NCBI RefSeq assembly: GCF_002245355.1
Contig: NZ_NOWF01000003.1
Location: forward strand, 1 to 64,000
Direction of reading: 5' to 3'
From: Paludifilum halophilum
Lineage (GTDB): Bacteria > Bacillota > Bacilli > Thermoactinomycetales > DSM-45169
Length of the DNA: 64,000 bases
Shown here: in pieces, positions 46,369 through 56,240 of the stretch
How the letters are laid out: the number at the start of each line of letters is the position of its first letter
Numbering within the stretch: the first letter of the stretch is position 1
Notes under the pieces: model-generated
Databases searched by the model: none
What the model saw: the letters and a program-made list of their open reading frames with translations, nothing else
Told to the model about the DNA's origin: nothing
Translations under genes and position numbers: made by a program

Positions 46369-47198
46369 AATTCCTTATAAACCGTTGGTTAACCCGGAAT
46401 GCCCAGTCGGAAATCCACGCCGATCATCTACGCCGGTTGCGAATCACCGACATCTGGGTAGGGCTCACTCGCACCGGAATTCTCCTCCTTTTTCTCCTCG
46501 GGTGGGAATGGAGTGCCAACGCCGGCTGGATCGATCCCTTTCTGTTCAGCAGCCCCAGCCGCATCTGGGAGCTGTTTTTACAGATGAGCGCCACTGGCGA
46601 ACTCTACCGGGACATCGGAATTACCGTTTTGGAGACAGTGCTCGGGTTCATCCTCGGAACCGCCGGAGGAACGATGATCGCTACCCTGATCTGGGCTTCC
46701 CCATTCCTCTCCCGGGTGCTGGACCCCTACCTGGTCGTCCTGAACAGCATGCCCAAAGTGGCCCTCGGTCCCCTGTTCATCGTGACGACCGGAGCCGGAT
46801 TCGGTTCCATTCTGGCTATGGGCGTCGCCATTACGATCATTATTACCACCTTAGTCATCCACTCCAGCTTTCAGAGCGTCGATCCGGATTACCTAAAGCT
46901 GGCCCGTTCCCTGGGAGCTTCTCGGCGACAACTGTTTTGCTCGATCATTTTCCCTTCCTGTATCCCGGATCTGATTGCCGCTCTCAAGGTGAACGTGGGC
47001 CTGGCCTGGGTCGGAGTGATTGTCGGTGAGTTTCTCGTCTCCAAGAACGGGCTGGGATATTTGATTATCTACGGGTTCCAAGTGTTCAATCTCACCCTTG
47101 TCCTCCTGAGCCTCGTCATCGTTGCTCTGTGTGCCACGGCTATGTACCAAATTGTCTCCTGGTTTGAACGACGACTCCTGCACCACCGTCACCTGTAG
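46365..47198 (+). CDS. NitT/TauT-type ABC transporter permease
   Basis: 277 residues, about six helices, with the BPD-transporter EAA-type loop DYLKLARSLGASRRQLFCSIIFPSCIP read in two parts (LARSLGASRRQ, FPSCIPDLIAALK). Completes a three-gene importer. Its stop codon is only four bases from the stop of the convergent response-regulator gene, and no terminator lies between. Confidence 0.92.
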   Translation: MKFLINRWLTRNAQSEIHADHLRRLRITDIWVGLTRTGILLLFLLGWEWSANAGWIDPFLFSSPSRIWELFLQMSATGELYRDIGITVLETVLGFILGTAGGTMIATLIWASPFLSRVLDPYLVVLNSMPKVALGPLFIVTTGAGFGSILAMGVAITIIITTLVIHSSFQSVDPDYLKLARSLGASRRQLFCSIIFPSCIPDLIAALKVNVGLAWVGVIVGEFLVSKNGLGYLIIYGFQVFNLTLVLLSLVIVALCATAMYQIVSWFERRLLHHRHL

Positions 47199-47202
47199 TC
47201 CT

Positions 47203-47853
47203 CTACTCCAACAAGACCAGCTCATGCTGAATCGCATGGATAATCGCCTGTGACCGACTCTTGACCCGCAGCTTTTTCAGGATATTGCTCACGTGGATTT
47301 TGACCGTTTTGTCACTGATGAAGAGCTGTTCGGCGATTTCCTTATTGGAAAGTCCCTTCACCATTAACTGCAACACATCCAATTCCCGCGGAGTCAGGGA
47401 ATCGTCCCCTGATCCGCGGTCCGTTTTTTTCTCTCCGCTGATATTATCCAGGAGTTTGCGAGCCATGACCGGGTGCAGCGTGGACTCCCCCCGGAAGGCG
47501 GAACGAATCGCTTCTATGACGTCGGCGGAAGGCGCGTCCTTCAACAGATAACCCGTCGCACCGGCGCGGATCGATTCATAGAGGTATTCGTCCCGGTCGA
47601 ACATAGTCAGGACGAGTATCGCAACTTTCTGGTCGGTGGCCCGGATGCGGCGAATCGCTTCAATTCCGCTCATCCCCGGCATATTGATATCCATCAGGAT
47701 CACATGAGGGTCCAGCTCTTCTATCATGCGCAGTGCCTCAGTTCCGCTGTTCGCCTGCCCTACCACCTGCATATCCTGTTCCAGACTGATCAAATTGGAT
47801 AATCCGTCCCTAAGGACGGCATGGTCATCCACCAAAAGCACATTAATGGGCAT
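47203..47853 (-). CDS. NarL/LuxR-type response regulator
   Basis: 216 residues. Receiver domain with Asp9/Asp10, phospho-acceptor Asp55 (HVILMDINMPGMSG), Thr of VLTMF and Lys of LLKDAPS; a Ser/Asp-rich linker; and a LuxR HTH (LTPRELDVLQLMVKGLSNKEIAEQL, VKIHVSNILKKL). Cognate kinase is the next gene upstream, but 334 structured bases away. No ribosome-binding site is evident before the ATG. Regulated genes are not deducible; the LiaI/LiaF-like gene nearby is a candidate. Confidence 0.93.
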   Translation of the reverse strand: MPINVLLVDDHAVLRDGLSNLISLEQDMQVVGQANSGTEALRMIEELDPHVILMDINMPGMSGIEAIRRIRATDQKVAILVLTMFDRDEYLYESIRAGATGYLLKDAPSADVIEAIRSAFRGESTLHPVMARKLLDNISGEKKTDRGSGDDSLTPRELDVLQLMVKGLSNKEIAEQLFISDKTVKIHVSNILKKLRVKSRSQAIIHAIQHELVLLE

Positions 47854-48187
47854 GAACAGCTGCTACCAAACCTATGGACAAACCAAACCATGAAGTTGTC
47901 GGTGCTTGCTCACCGGCTACAAATGATTTGTTTGTCGTTTTTCGCCACGAGCCGGTAGCAGATTTTTCACCTCCATTTTTTTGTGCTCGCACGCTCGGGA
48001 GAATGTTGTGTTGTTTCCCTCTCAGCCGATGGTCGAGCTTTGTTACCCGTGGCGTACGGTTGATGAAATCCTGTCAGTGACAGTAGGCTTTTTATCATTC
48101 CGGAAGGGGCTTATTCCCATCAGCTCCTCTGCTGATAAGGGAATGTACGTTCTCTAACTATTCTCCATCAACAGCATGTTTTCCTTT
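47854..48187. other. 334-base structured, non-coding spacer inside the two-component locus
   Basis: No convincing gene. Inverted repeats: ACCGGCT (47912-47918) with AGCCGGT (47950-47956); CTGTCA-G-TGACAG (48071-48083); and ATTCCC-ATCAGC (48113-48124) with GCTGAT-AA-GGGAAT (48131-48144), a strong hairpin with loop TCCTCT. The last, read on the plus strand with flanking GGGGCTT and GTACG, resembles the terminal hairpins of IS200/IS605-type elements, so a relic insertion is possible. A plus-strand 68-codon frame (47874-48080) has no ribosome-binding site. Confidence 0.45.
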
Positions 48188-50062
48188 TCATACTGTGCTA
48201 TTTTTACCCCGCTGACCGGACGATGCTTGGATCGCTTCCTCTTTCATCGGGATCGTCAGGATGACACGGGCTCCCTGGCCTTCTTCACTGTCGAATTGAA
48301 GAGCCGCATTCAAATTTTGCGCCCGTTCATTCATCCCCACAATGCCGTAACGCTTCTGGGCTTCCGCCTTATAAACCGCCTGAGCCAAGGAAAAGCCGAC
48401 ACCGTTATCCTCAACGACCAGTTTCAGCTCCTCCGGTTCATAGCGAAGGGTCACTTTCACTTCGGAGGCTTTGGCATGTTTCGCCGCATTGCTCAACGCT
48501 TCATGGCAAACCATGTAGACCGTCTCCTCCGCCTCCGTGGACAAAGGGTAGTTCTCCCCCTCCTGCTCGAAAAATGCATCGACGTCGGTTTCATTTTGAA
48601 AGGCTTCCACCCGCCTCCTCAATGCGGGGATCAAACCGATCTTGGCCGCCGGGGAGGGGCGCAGAGCCGTGATCGAGTGCCGTACTTCCTTCAAGCCTTC
48701 CCGAAGCTTTTTCTCACTCTGTTCCAGCCAGGAACGAACTTGTTCCGGCTGTGAATCGAACACTTTTAATGAGGATTCCACCTTCATCAGGACACCGGCG
48801 AAGGACTGAGCAATCCCGTCATGAATCTCCCGGGCCAAACGATTCCGCTCCTCCGCCACCACCCGGCGCTCCCTTTCATTCATCAGACGAGCATTATGAA
48901 GAGCGATCACGGTCTGACTCGCCAACACCTGTAAAAAGGTGAGATCCGCCTCCTCAAATCCGCGTCGGTCCGCTTTCCCCAAGGTGATTACACCCAGTAC
49001 CTCCCCGTCCATCTCCAGGGGAACACAAAGCATCGAGCGCACTTCTTCAGCATCTTCCAGATCCTCATGACAACGGGGATCCAACTTGACATCATCCACC
49101 ATGGCCGGTTGGCCATGAGAAGCCACCCACCCGTTCAAACCCCGGTTCAGCGTGTGGGACTGCTTTTTCAAGTGATGCGGAACATCTCCGGAAGTGACGG
49201 AAGGGTAAAGCCGCTCATTTTTCAACAGATAAAAGATCCCGTAACTATAGTCGATCACTTTCGACAGGGGAAGGATCGTCTGCTCCATTACCTCGCGCAA
49301 GTTCAGTGTTTTATTGATGTTGGTGGACAGCAGAAACAACAGCTCCAGCTTCCTCCGTTTACGCATCAGACGGGCGATCACATTGGACAGTACGGCAAAC
49401 GCGACCAGGGGGGTAAAAAAGAAAATGAACGCGAGGGTGTCCGTATCCCGCTCCTGCCAAAGCATCCCGAAAAAAGCTGCACAATAGAGGAGAGATAAGA
49501 GAGCAATCCCCGTCTCCCACAGCCAATTGTTCACCCAGAGACGGGAATAACGGGGACGAAGGCGTAAACACTCGGTACCGTCCCGGATTATTTTGCTCAC
49601 CAACTCAAACACCAGGACATAAACCGCAAGTACCAAAAGGAGTTTCCAGATATCGCCTGCCTCCAGCAGCGGCTGACGCATAAAAGATATGTAGGCCTCC
49701 GCTGCCATCAGCCCGAGAATCGTATATCCCGAACGAAAGGCACTGTTGGACAGCGATTTCTTCGTCATCCAACCGACGAACAGAACCGTCAGTCCGTAGA
49801 CGATCCCCGCCACTCCCGGGGAATAGAGGGAACCTAGTGCGAATAGGAAGGGGAAATGGACCGTCACCCGGCCTCCGTGTTCCGGAAAGGGAAACAGCTC
49901 CGTCACCCACAGCAAAGCAGTTAAAGCGAGCAGATGAAAAACGCTCCATTCAGGGGCGGTATGCTGTATGAGAGAATAAAAAGACAAAATCCATGCTAAA
50001 AAAACAACCGACCAGCGAACCATCCGTTCAATCCACATCTTCCACACTCGGCAACCCGCCAT
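48188..50062 (-). CDS. Membrane sensor histidine kinase with GAF domain (HisKA_3 type)
   Basis: Up to 624 residues: seven or so membrane helices (about 15-230), a GAF domain (about 250-395, e.g. ILPLSKVIDYSYGIFYLL, MLCVPLEMDGEVLGVITLG), a HisKA_3 dimerisation helix with phospho-His414 (RLAREIHDGIAQSFAG) and an ATPase with N-box HEALSNAAKHA, DNGVGF and YGIVGMNERA. It phosphorylates the NarL-type regulator. The start is uncertain: a TATAAT at 50065-50070 abuts the first ATG, so ATG 50038 may be the true start. No extracytoplasmic sensor domain; membrane or GAF ligand sensing is likely. Confidence 0.9.
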   Translation of the reverse strand: MAGCRVWKMWIERMVRWSVVFLAWILSFYSLIQHTAPEWSVFHLLALTALLWVTELFPFPEHGGRVTVHFPFLFALGSLYSPGVAGIVYGLTVLFVGWMTKKSLSNSAFRSGYTILGLMAAEAYISFMRQPLLEAGDIWKLLLVLAVYVLVFELVSKIIRDGTECLRLRPRYSRLWVNNWLWETGIALLSLLYCAAFFGMLWQERDTDTLAFIFFFTPLVAFAVLSNVIARLMRKRRKLELLFLLSTNINKTLNLREVMEQTILPLSKVIDYSYGIFYLLKNERLYPSVTSGDVPHHLKKQSHTLNRGLNGWVASHGQPAMVDDVKLDPRCHEDLEDAEEVRSMLCVPLEMDGEVLGVITLGKADRRGFEEADLTFLQVLASQTVIALHNARLMNERERRVVAEERNRLAREIHDGIAQSFAGVLMKVESSLKVFDSQPEQVRSWLEQSEKKLREGLKEVRHSITALRPSPAAKIGLIPALRRRVEAFQNETDVDAFFEQEGENYPLSTEAEETVYMVCHEALSNAAKHAKASEVKVTLRYEPEELKLVVEDNGVGFSLAQAVYKAEAQKRYGIVGMNERAQNLNAALQFDSEEGQGARVILTIPMKEEAIQASSGQRGKNSTV

Positions 50063-50184
50063 TCATTATATACTTGCAGGATTGGAACCATCGTCGCAAC
50101 CGCTTGAACCCCCTCGGTTCGACGTGCTGAAGCACCTTTTCGCCCGAAATCATCGGACCGGCAGATGGATTCCGTTCCTTTCAT
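49996..50184 (-). CDS. Possible 62-codon ORF overlapping the kinase start
   Basis: ATG 50184 lies 3 bases after AAAGGGGG and the frame runs to 49996, ending inside the kinase gene in another frame. Product begins MKGTESICRSDDFGRKG and ends WFAGRLFF. It could be a leader ORF that couples translation to the kinase, whose own ribosome-binding site is poor. No homology recognised. Confidence 0.25.
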   Translation of the reverse strand: MKGTESICRSDDFGRKGASARRTEGVQAVATMVPILQVYNEWRVAECGRCGLNGWFAGRLFF

Positions 50185-50405
50185 CAACCCCCTTTCTTTA
50201 AAAAATGCGGTTCATTCGTTTCTTTTAATCCTATCATAAACGCGCCATGATTTATAAGATATCGAAATAAAACGATCCTTCATTTGTAAAGGATTTTTAT
50301 ATTTATAATCTAAAGCCCAACCATTTTGTGATAATATGAAAATTGGGTTCACTCATCCAAAGATGGGCTGAAAAAACCAAATCAACACGAAAAGGGGAAT
50401 CCTTC

Positions 50406-50882
50406 ATGCAGGGTAAACACGCAGGGATCGTATTGATCGTCGCAGGAGCCTTTTTGCTGATGAGAGAAACCGAGTGGCAATTATATAAATATTTATCGAC
50501 GTGGGAATTTTTATTAATCCTGACCGGGCTGATCGTTCTTTTTCTTTCCATGCGCCAACCGCATCATCCGAACCTGATGATCTGGGGAGGAATTACATTG
50601 GGACTGGGCATCCACGCTTGGGGTCTTTCCCATGTCAAAGAATGGCCGCAGCATTGGAGTCTTGTTCCCGCCATCATCGGTGCTTGCTTTTTCCTAATCG
50701 GGGGCCTTTTAAAAAAGGACCGGAAGAAAGGAACGATCGGCGCCATCCTTCTCCTCCTCGGCCTGTTCGCATGGCCGGGTGCCAACCGGATACCGGGGGT
50801 TGGGGAAGCCGCTGTCTTCATGAACACCTACTGGCCCACTTTGTTGATACTCCTCGGAATTTTCCTCCTTTGGAAAAAGTAA
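50406..50882 (+). CDS. LiaI/LiaF-like transmembrane protein (DUF5668-type)
   Basis: 158 residues from ATG 50406, 8 bases after AAGGGG. Six hydrophobic segments: HAGIVLIVAGAFLLMRE (the LiaI/LiaF-type first helix), FLLILTGLIVLFLSM, LMIWGGITLGLGIHAWG, LVPAIIGACFFLIGGLL, GTIGAILLLLGLFAWPG, and a closing YWPTLLILLGIFLLWKK that repeats the LiaI-like pattern. LiaF-type proteins restrain envelope-stress kinases. It is divergent from, and 344 bases away from, a sensor kinase gene. No C-terminal soluble LiaF domain is present. Confidence 0.7.
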   Translation: MQGKHAGIVLIVAGAFLLMRETEWQLYKYLSTWEFLLILTGLIVLFLSMRQPHHPNLMIWGGITLGLGIHAWGLSHVKEWPQHWSLVPAIIGACFFLIGGLLKKDRKKGTIGAILLLLGLFAWPGANRIPGVGEAAVFMNTYWPTLLILLGIFLLWKK

Positions 50883-50990
50883 GAGAATTCCGGGCCACTG
50901 CGGGGATTGCTCCCGCAAAAAACGGGAGTTCTTTCCCTCACCCCTTCATAAGATAAAGGATGAAACCCCTCAATGGAAAGGACGAACCCG

Positions 50991-51773
50991 ATGGCTCTGA
51001 TTAAAACAAAAGAAGAAATCCGCCGAATGGAAAAAGCGGGAAAGCTGCTGGCCGCCTGTCACCGGGAGATTGCCAAGCGGATCCGCCCCGGCATCACCCC
51101 TCAGGAAATCGACCGGTTCGTAGAAGAATATCTCGAACGACACGGAGCATCGGCGGAACAAAAAGGATACATGGGTTACCCCTACGCCACCTGCGCCTCG
51201 ATCAACGACGTCATCTGCCACGGGATGCCTGGAGATGAACCTCTCCGGGAAGGAGACATCATCACCGTTGATTTTGTCGTCAACTTGAACGGATGGTTGG
51301 CGGACTCCGCCTGGTCCTATCCCGTCGGCACCGTCTCTAAGGAAACGGAACGTCTTCTCTTCGCCACTCGAAAAGCCTTGTATGCGGGGATCCGACAAGC
51401 TGTACCGGGAAACCGGATCGGGCATATCTCCCACGCCATCCAAATCCAAGCTGAAACCCGGGGGTTCTCCGTCGTCCGTCAGTTCATCGGCCACGGCATC
51501 GGTCAACGTATACACGAGCCTCCGGATGTGCCCCACTTCGGTCTTCCCGATTCCGGACCCGTTCTTCGGGAGGGGATGGTCATCACGATCGAGCCGATGC
51601 TGAACACAGGATCTCACCAGGCCCGCATCGAGGCCGATGGCTGGACCGCCCGGACTGTCGACGGCGGCTTGTCAGCCCAATACGAACACACGGTAGCGAT
51701 CACCGACGACGGACCGTTGGTGCTTACCGAGCAGTACACGGAAGGAGACTCCGGTGAACCGAGGCAGATGTAA
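50991..51773 (+). CDS. map: Type I methionine aminopeptidase
   Basis: About 260 residues with all metal ligands: two Asp (VDFVVNLNGWLADSAWSY), His in FIGHGIGQRIHEPP, Glu in VITIEPML and Glu in QYEHTVAITDDG. It removes initiator methionine. ATG 50991 has GGAAAGGA about 9 bases upstream; an ATG six codons earlier (50973) is also possible. Here it is a lone gene away from the ribosomal spc cluster, so it may be a second copy. Confidence 0.95.
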   Translation: MALIKTKEEIRRMEKAGKLLAACHREIAKRIRPGITPQEIDRFVEEYLERHGASAEQKGYMGYPYATCASINDVICHGMPGDEPLREGDIITVDFVVNLNGWLADSAWSYPVGTVSKETERLLFATRKALYAGIRQAVPGNRIGHISHAIQIQAETRGFSVVRQFIGHGIGQRIHEPPDVPHFGLPDSGPVLREGMVITIEPMLNTGSHQARIEADGWTARTVDGGLSAQYEHTVAITDDGPLVLTEQYTEGDSGEPRQM

Positions 51774-51874
51774 GAAGTTCCCCGAAGCCGGTGCTGAATC
51801 TTGGATGAAACAACCGGGATTTCTCCGTATCAACCACTGACCCGCAAACCAACCCTTGTCCTCCTCCGGACATG

Positions 51875-51903
51875 AAAAAAGACCCCGCTGGTACAGCGGG
51901 GTC
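51875..51903 (-). terminator. Terminator after ddl
   Basis: Perfect 10-bp stem GACCCCGCTG/CAGCGGGGTC, loop of three, followed by six T on the minus strand. Confidence 0.9.
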
Positions 51904-52016
51904 GACCTGGGTGCCCCTTCCGAAAAAGTCGATCGTGTTTTCCCGACGAGGGAGAGGCCGAATTTTCACAACGCTTCCGGTAGGATACTCAGCCGTCGAC
52001 CGACTGAGTAACCCTT

Positions 52017-53126
52017 TTACTTCAGCTCATAAGCGGTTGTCGACTTTCTTTTCTCCTCATAACGTTCCATGGCCAAGTCGATTAATCGGGTGACGAGTTC
52101 CGGATAGCTGATGCCGGAGTGCTCCCACAGGTTGGCATACATACTGTATGGAGTGAATCCGGGCATGGTGTTGATCTCGTTAATCAGCACTTGGCCGTCC
52201 TTTTCCCGGAAGAAGAAATCGACTCGGGCAAGGCCGGTTCCGTCGATCGCCTGAAAAGCACGGATGGCGAGGCGGCGGATTTTTTCCGCCGTTTCCTGGG
52301 GGAGATCCACCGGAATCCGCATCTCCGAGATGCCGTCCACATATTTGGCCCTGTAATCATAGAAGTCACCGGAGGATACGATTTCCCCCGGAACGGACGC
52401 CTCAGGGGACTCATTACCCAGAATGGCCACTTCCACTTCCCGTGCCTGAATAAATTCCTCCACAATAATTTTCCGATCATAACGAGCGGCCAGGGAAAGG
52501 GCTTCAGCCAAACCGCTCCGGTCTTTTGCCTTGGAAATGCCGACACTGGAACCCAGGTTTGCGGGTTTGACAAAGCAGGGATAACCGAAAACCTCTTCAA
52601 TCTCCCGAACCACCCCGTCCACATCCCTTTCGATCCGGGAACGGAAATAATGGGTAAAGGCCCCTTGGGGCAAACCTTCCTGAGCGAAGATCTTCTTCAT
52701 CATCACCTTATCCATACCCACGGCGGAGGCCATCACCCCAGCCCCGACATAAGGGATGTCCGCAATTTCCAGAAGACCCTGAATCGTTCCGTCTTCACCA
52801 AAAGTCCCGTGAAGAACAGGGAAAACAGCATCCACATCCTCCCGATTCAACGAAGGGAACGACCGTCCGGATGCCGCGGGAAGGGCGTTCTGGGCAGACA
52901 CTCGCTTTTCCAGGTTTTCCAACTGCTCCGGCTCCATTTTACCATCCAGAGCGGGGAGGGCTTTTTTACCCGATTCCCAACCCCCATCCCGGTTAATCAG
53001 GATCGGAAGCACTTCGAAAGAAGAAGGATCCATCGCCTGAATGACGGAAGCAGCGGAGTGGAGAGAGACTTCATGTTCTCCTGATTTTCCGCCGAATAAC
53101 ACGGCTACGTGTATTTTTTTATTCAT
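52017..53126 (-). CDS. ddl: D-alanine--D-alanine ligase
   Basis: 369 residues, ATP-grasp fold: VAVLFGGKSGEHEVSLHSA at the N-terminus, HGTFGEDGTIQGLLEIADIPYVGAG, the KPANLGSSVGISKA grasp loop, and DFFFREKDGQVLINEINTMPGFTPYSMY with the metal-binding Asp/Glu/Asn. It makes the D-Ala-D-Ala dipeptide for MurF. The Tyr of the omega loop is retained in PYSMY, as in ligases that make D-Ala-D-Ala; VanA-type D-lactate specificity is not suggested. Single gene with own terminator. Confidence 0.95.
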   Translation of the reverse strand: MNKKIHVAVLFGGKSGEHEVSLHSAASVIQAMDPSSFEVLPILINRDGGWESGKKALPALDGKMEPEQLENLEKRVSAQNALPAASGRSFPSLNREDVDAVFPVLHGTFGEDGTIQGLLEIADIPYVGAGVMASAVGMDKVMMKKIFAQEGLPQGAFTHYFRSRIERDVDGVVREIEEVFGYPCFVKPANLGSSVGISKAKDRSGLAEALSLAARYDRKIIVEEFIQAREVEVAILGNESPEASVPGEIVSSGDFYDYRAKYVDGISEMRIPVDLPQETAEKIRRLAIRAFQAIDGTGLARVDFFFREKDGQVLINEINTMPGFTPYSMYANLWEHSGISYPELVTRLIDLAMERYEEKRKSTTAYELK

Positions 53127-53215
53127 CCTCTCCCAGCCTTTCTCGTCTCACTCTGCGTTGGGTTACTCTTTGTCGGTATGTAGACTATTCCCCATCGATC
53201 CGGATGGTTCCACAC

Positions 53216-53803
53216 TCAGCTTTTGGCGAGGCGCCTGATCGCCGTCCAGAGTTCTTCTTTGCCCTGACCGGTATCTGCGGAAAACAAAACCAGGGAATCG
53301 CCGGGATCGATATCCAGTCCTTCCCGAACCTGTTTCAAGTGCTTGGGCCACCGCCCGCGAGAAATTTTATCCGCTTTGGTGGCTGCAACGATCACCGGGA
53401 TCTGATGGTATGTCAGCCATTCATACATGGCCACATCATCTCGGGTAGGGGGATGACGCAGGTCAATCACCTGAATGGCCCCTTTCAACATGTCACGGGT
53501 CGTCAGATACCCCTCCACCATCCGGCCCCAAGCCGCCCGCACCGACTTGGACACCTTGGCGAAACCGTAGCCGGGCATGTCGGCGAAAAACAATTCCCCA
53601 TTGATCCGGTAGAAATTGATCGTCTGAGTTTTACCCGGTTTGGAACTGGTTCGGGCCAAATTTTTGCGGTGGATCAATCGATTGATCAAAGAGGATTTAC
53701 CCACATTGGAACGCCCGGCCAGAGCGATTTCCGGCAGGGCGTCCTTGGGATACTGTCCCGGATGGACAGCGCTGATCACAAATTCAGCCTTCGTCACTTT
53801 CAT
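53216..53803 (-). CDS. engB: Ribosome biogenesis GTPase EngB (YsxC)
   Basis: 195 residues with G1 [15 protein letters not shown]3 [11 protein letters not shown]4 ATKADK and G5 SADTG. It acts late in 50S assembly. Its start lies 20 bases inside the end of lonA, so the pair is translationally coupled, as in B. subtilis (lonA-ysxC). Confidence 0.96.
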   Translation of the reverse strand: MKVTKAEFVISAVHPGQYPKDALPEIALAGRSNVGKSSLINRLIHRKNLARTSSKPGKTQTINFYRINGELFFADMPGYGFAKVSKSVRAAWGRMVEGYLTTRDMLKGAIQVIDLRHPPTRDDVAMYEWLTYHQIPVIVAATKADKISRGRWPKHLKQVREGLDIDPGDSLVLFSADTGQGKEELWTAIRRLAKS

Positions 53804-56126
53804 TAGAATCCCTCACCAAAGCCAACTTCAACACTTCGTCCATATGACCGACCGTCATAATCTTTAAGTCTTTTTTCACGCTGTCAGGAACATCCTCTAA
53901 GTCCTTTTCGTTTTCCTTCGGTACGAGAATATGGGTAATGCCCGCCCGGTTTGCCGCGAGGGATTTCTCCTTTAATCCGCCAATGGGCAGCACCCGTCCT
54001 CGCAGGGTTACCTCCCCGGTCATGGCAACCTGGCGGGAAACAGGGATCCCGGACAAGGAGGAAACCAAAGCAGTAGCCATGGTAATCCCCGCCGAAGGAC
54101 CATCTTTTGGAATCGCTCCCTCCGGAACGTGAATGTGAATATCGTTTTTTTCGTGGAATTCCGGATCGATCTGTAGTTCATCAGCCCGAGAACGAATGTA
54201 GCTGAAGGCGGCCTGGGCGGATTCCTTCATCACATCCCCCAGTTTGCCGGTCAGGGTCAACTTCCCTTTGCCGGGAAGCACCGTCACTTCAATCGTAAGC
54301 GTGTCTCCCCCCGTCGCGGTCCAGGCGAGACCGGTAGCCGCTCCGACCTGGTCGGTCTGTTCCGCCTTGCCATAACGAAACTTTTCTGGCCCCAGGTATT
54401 GAGGCAGATTTTTGGCTGTGATGACTACTTTTTTCCGTTCCTCCGATACCAGTTGCCGAACGGCTTTGCGGCACAGAGTGCTCACCGTACGTTCCATGTT
54501 CCGCACACCGGCTTCCCGGGTATAACGGCGAATCAATTTCCGGACTGCATCCGAATTGATTTGCAGCTTCTCTTTAGTCAACCCGTGTTCCTTCAGCTGT
54601 TTCGGAATCAGATGATCTTTGCAGATCCGTTCCTTTTCGATCTCCGTATAGCCGGAAATATAGAGCATCTCCATTCGATCCAACAAGGGACGGGGAATAT
54701 TGTGGGCCGTATTGGCCGTCGTGATAAACATCACCTTGGAGAGATCGTAGGGCACCTCAATATAGTGGTCACTGAAGCTTTTGTTCTGTTCCGGATCCAA
54801 CACTTCCAGCAAGGCGGAAGCCGGATCCCCCCGAAAATCCATGGCCATCTTGTCAATCTCGTCCAGAAGGAAGACGGGGTTTGCACTCTCCGCCGTCTTC
54901 ATCCCCTGGATGATCCGTCCGGGCATCGCCCCGACATATGTGCGACGGTGACCGCGGATTTCCGCTTCATCCCGTACACCACCCAGAGAAACACGAACAA
55001 AGTTTCGATTTAATGCCCGTGCAATGGAACGGCCGAGGGAAGTTTTCCCTACACCGGGAGGTCCCACCAAACACAGGATGGGTCCTTTCAACTGTTTGAC
55101 CATCTTTTGTACGGCCAGATATTCCAAAACGCGCTCCTTGGCCTTTTCCAATCCATAATGGTCTTCATCCAGAACCTTCTCCGCTTTTTTCAGGTCCAGA
55201 TCGTCCTCTGTCTCCTGATACCACGGCAACTCCAACAACCATTCCACATAGGTGCGAATCACTCCCCCCTCCGCCGAGGTGGTGGGAATCTTCTCCAAAC
55301 GCTGAAGTTCCTTTTCCACCTTCTCTTTAACCTCGTCGGGTGCTTCCAGCTTTTCCAGCTGGCTGCGGAGCTCCTCCACTTCCCCCATCCGTCCTTCTTT
55401 TTCACCGAGTTCCCGCTGAATTGCCTTCATCTGTTCTCTCAGATAGTACTCCTTCTGTGTCTTCTCCATCTGCTTTTTGACACGCTGAGAGATCTTTCGC
55501 TCCAGCTCCAGGACCTCCCGCTCGTCATTCAGGATGGACAGAAGAGTTTCCAGGCGTTCCTTGATATCCACCGTTTCCAGGATTTTTTGCTTATCCTCGA
55601 TCTTCAGAGGAAGATGAGAGGCGATCACATCAGCCAAACGTCCCGGTTCATCGATATCGGCGACAGCGGAAAGGGTTTCCGGGGAAACTTTTTTGGACAG
55701 ACGCAGGTATTGCTCAAAGTGGTCCAAAACCGACCGCATCAGAGCCTCTACGTTGATATCGTCCACTTCATCCTGCAAAAGCTCGCTGACGCGCACTTTA
55801 TAATAGGAGTCTTCATCCTGAAACTCCAACAACCGAGCCCGGTGCAAACCCTCCACCAATACTCGAATCGTTCCGTTGGGTAATTTCAGCATCTGCCGTA
55901 CCCGGGCGACGGTCCCCATCCGGTAAATGTCATCCGGAGTCGGCTCTTCCAACTGAACTTCGTGCTGCGTCGCGAGGAGAATCGTATCATCATCCACCAT
56001 TGCTTGTTCCAGAGCTTTTACGGAACGTTCGCGGCCAACATCCAGGTGCAACACCATATTGGGATAGACGAGCAAACCGCGAAGGGGAAGCAACGGCAAC
56101 ACGCGCTCCTCCTCTTTAACAGCCAT
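53784..56126 (-). CDS. lon: ATP-dependent protease LonA
   Basis: 780 residues from ATG 56126, with GGAGGT 6 bases upstream (a longer frame to 56222 has no site). Domains: N-terminal substrate domain (1-200), coiled coil (about 205-300), AAA+ with Walker [10 protein letters not shown] near 355 and Walker [10 protein letters not shown], and the Ser-Lys protease domain with [15 protein letters not shown]. It degrades misfolded and regulatory proteins in the cytoplasm. Full length for the family (774-780). Confidence 0.97.
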   Translation of the reverse strand: MAVKEEERVLPLLPLRGLLVYPNMVLHLDVGRERSVKALEQAMVDDDTILLATQHEVQLEEPTPDDIYRMGTVARVRQMLKLPNGTIRVLVEGLHRARLLEFQDEDSYYKVRVSELLQDEVDDINVEALMRSVLDHFEQYLRLSKKVSPETLSAVADIDEPGRLADVIASHLPLKIEDKQKILETVDIKERLETLLSILNDEREVLELERKISQRVKKQMEKTQKEYYLREQMKAIQRELGEKEGRMGEVEELRSQLEKLEAPDEVKEKVEKELQRLEKIPTTSAEGGVIRTYVEWLLELPWYQETEDDLDLKKAEKVLDEDHYGLEKAKERVLEYLAVQKMVKQLKGPILCLVGPPGVGKTSLGRSIARALNRNFVRVSLGGVRDEAEIRGHRRTYVGAMPGRIIQGMKTAESANPVFLLDEIDKMAMDFRGDPASALLEVLDPEQNKSFSDHYIEVPYDLSKVMFITTANTAHNIPRPLLDRMEMLYISGYTEIEKERICKDHLIPKQLKEHGLTKEKLQINSDAVRKLIRRYTREAGVRNMERTVSTLCRKAVRQLVSEERKKVVITAKNLPQYLGPEKFRYGKAEQTDQVGAATGLAWTATGGDTLTIEVTVLPGKGKLTLTGKLGDVMKESAQAAFSYIRSRADELQIDPEFHEKNDIHIHVPEGAIPKDGPSAGITMATALVSSLSGIPVSRQVAMTGEVTLRGRVLPIGGLKEKSLAANRAGITHILVPKENEKDLEDVPDSVKKDLKIMTVGHMDEVLKLALVRDSNESDEG

Positions 56127-56240
56127 GTATGCACCTCCGATGCCGTATCTTGCCTGTTTATAAAAGGGTTGAACTTTGTACGATTTTATCTTATTCGCCG
56201 TCTTTTGTCCATGACAGCGCATTTGTGGGAATAAGAGCGG

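Noticed and set aside
47874-48080. Plus-strand 68-codon frame in the two-component spacer
   Set aside because: No ribosome-binding site, Cys/Pro/Phe-rich without a domain; the inverted repeats cut across it.
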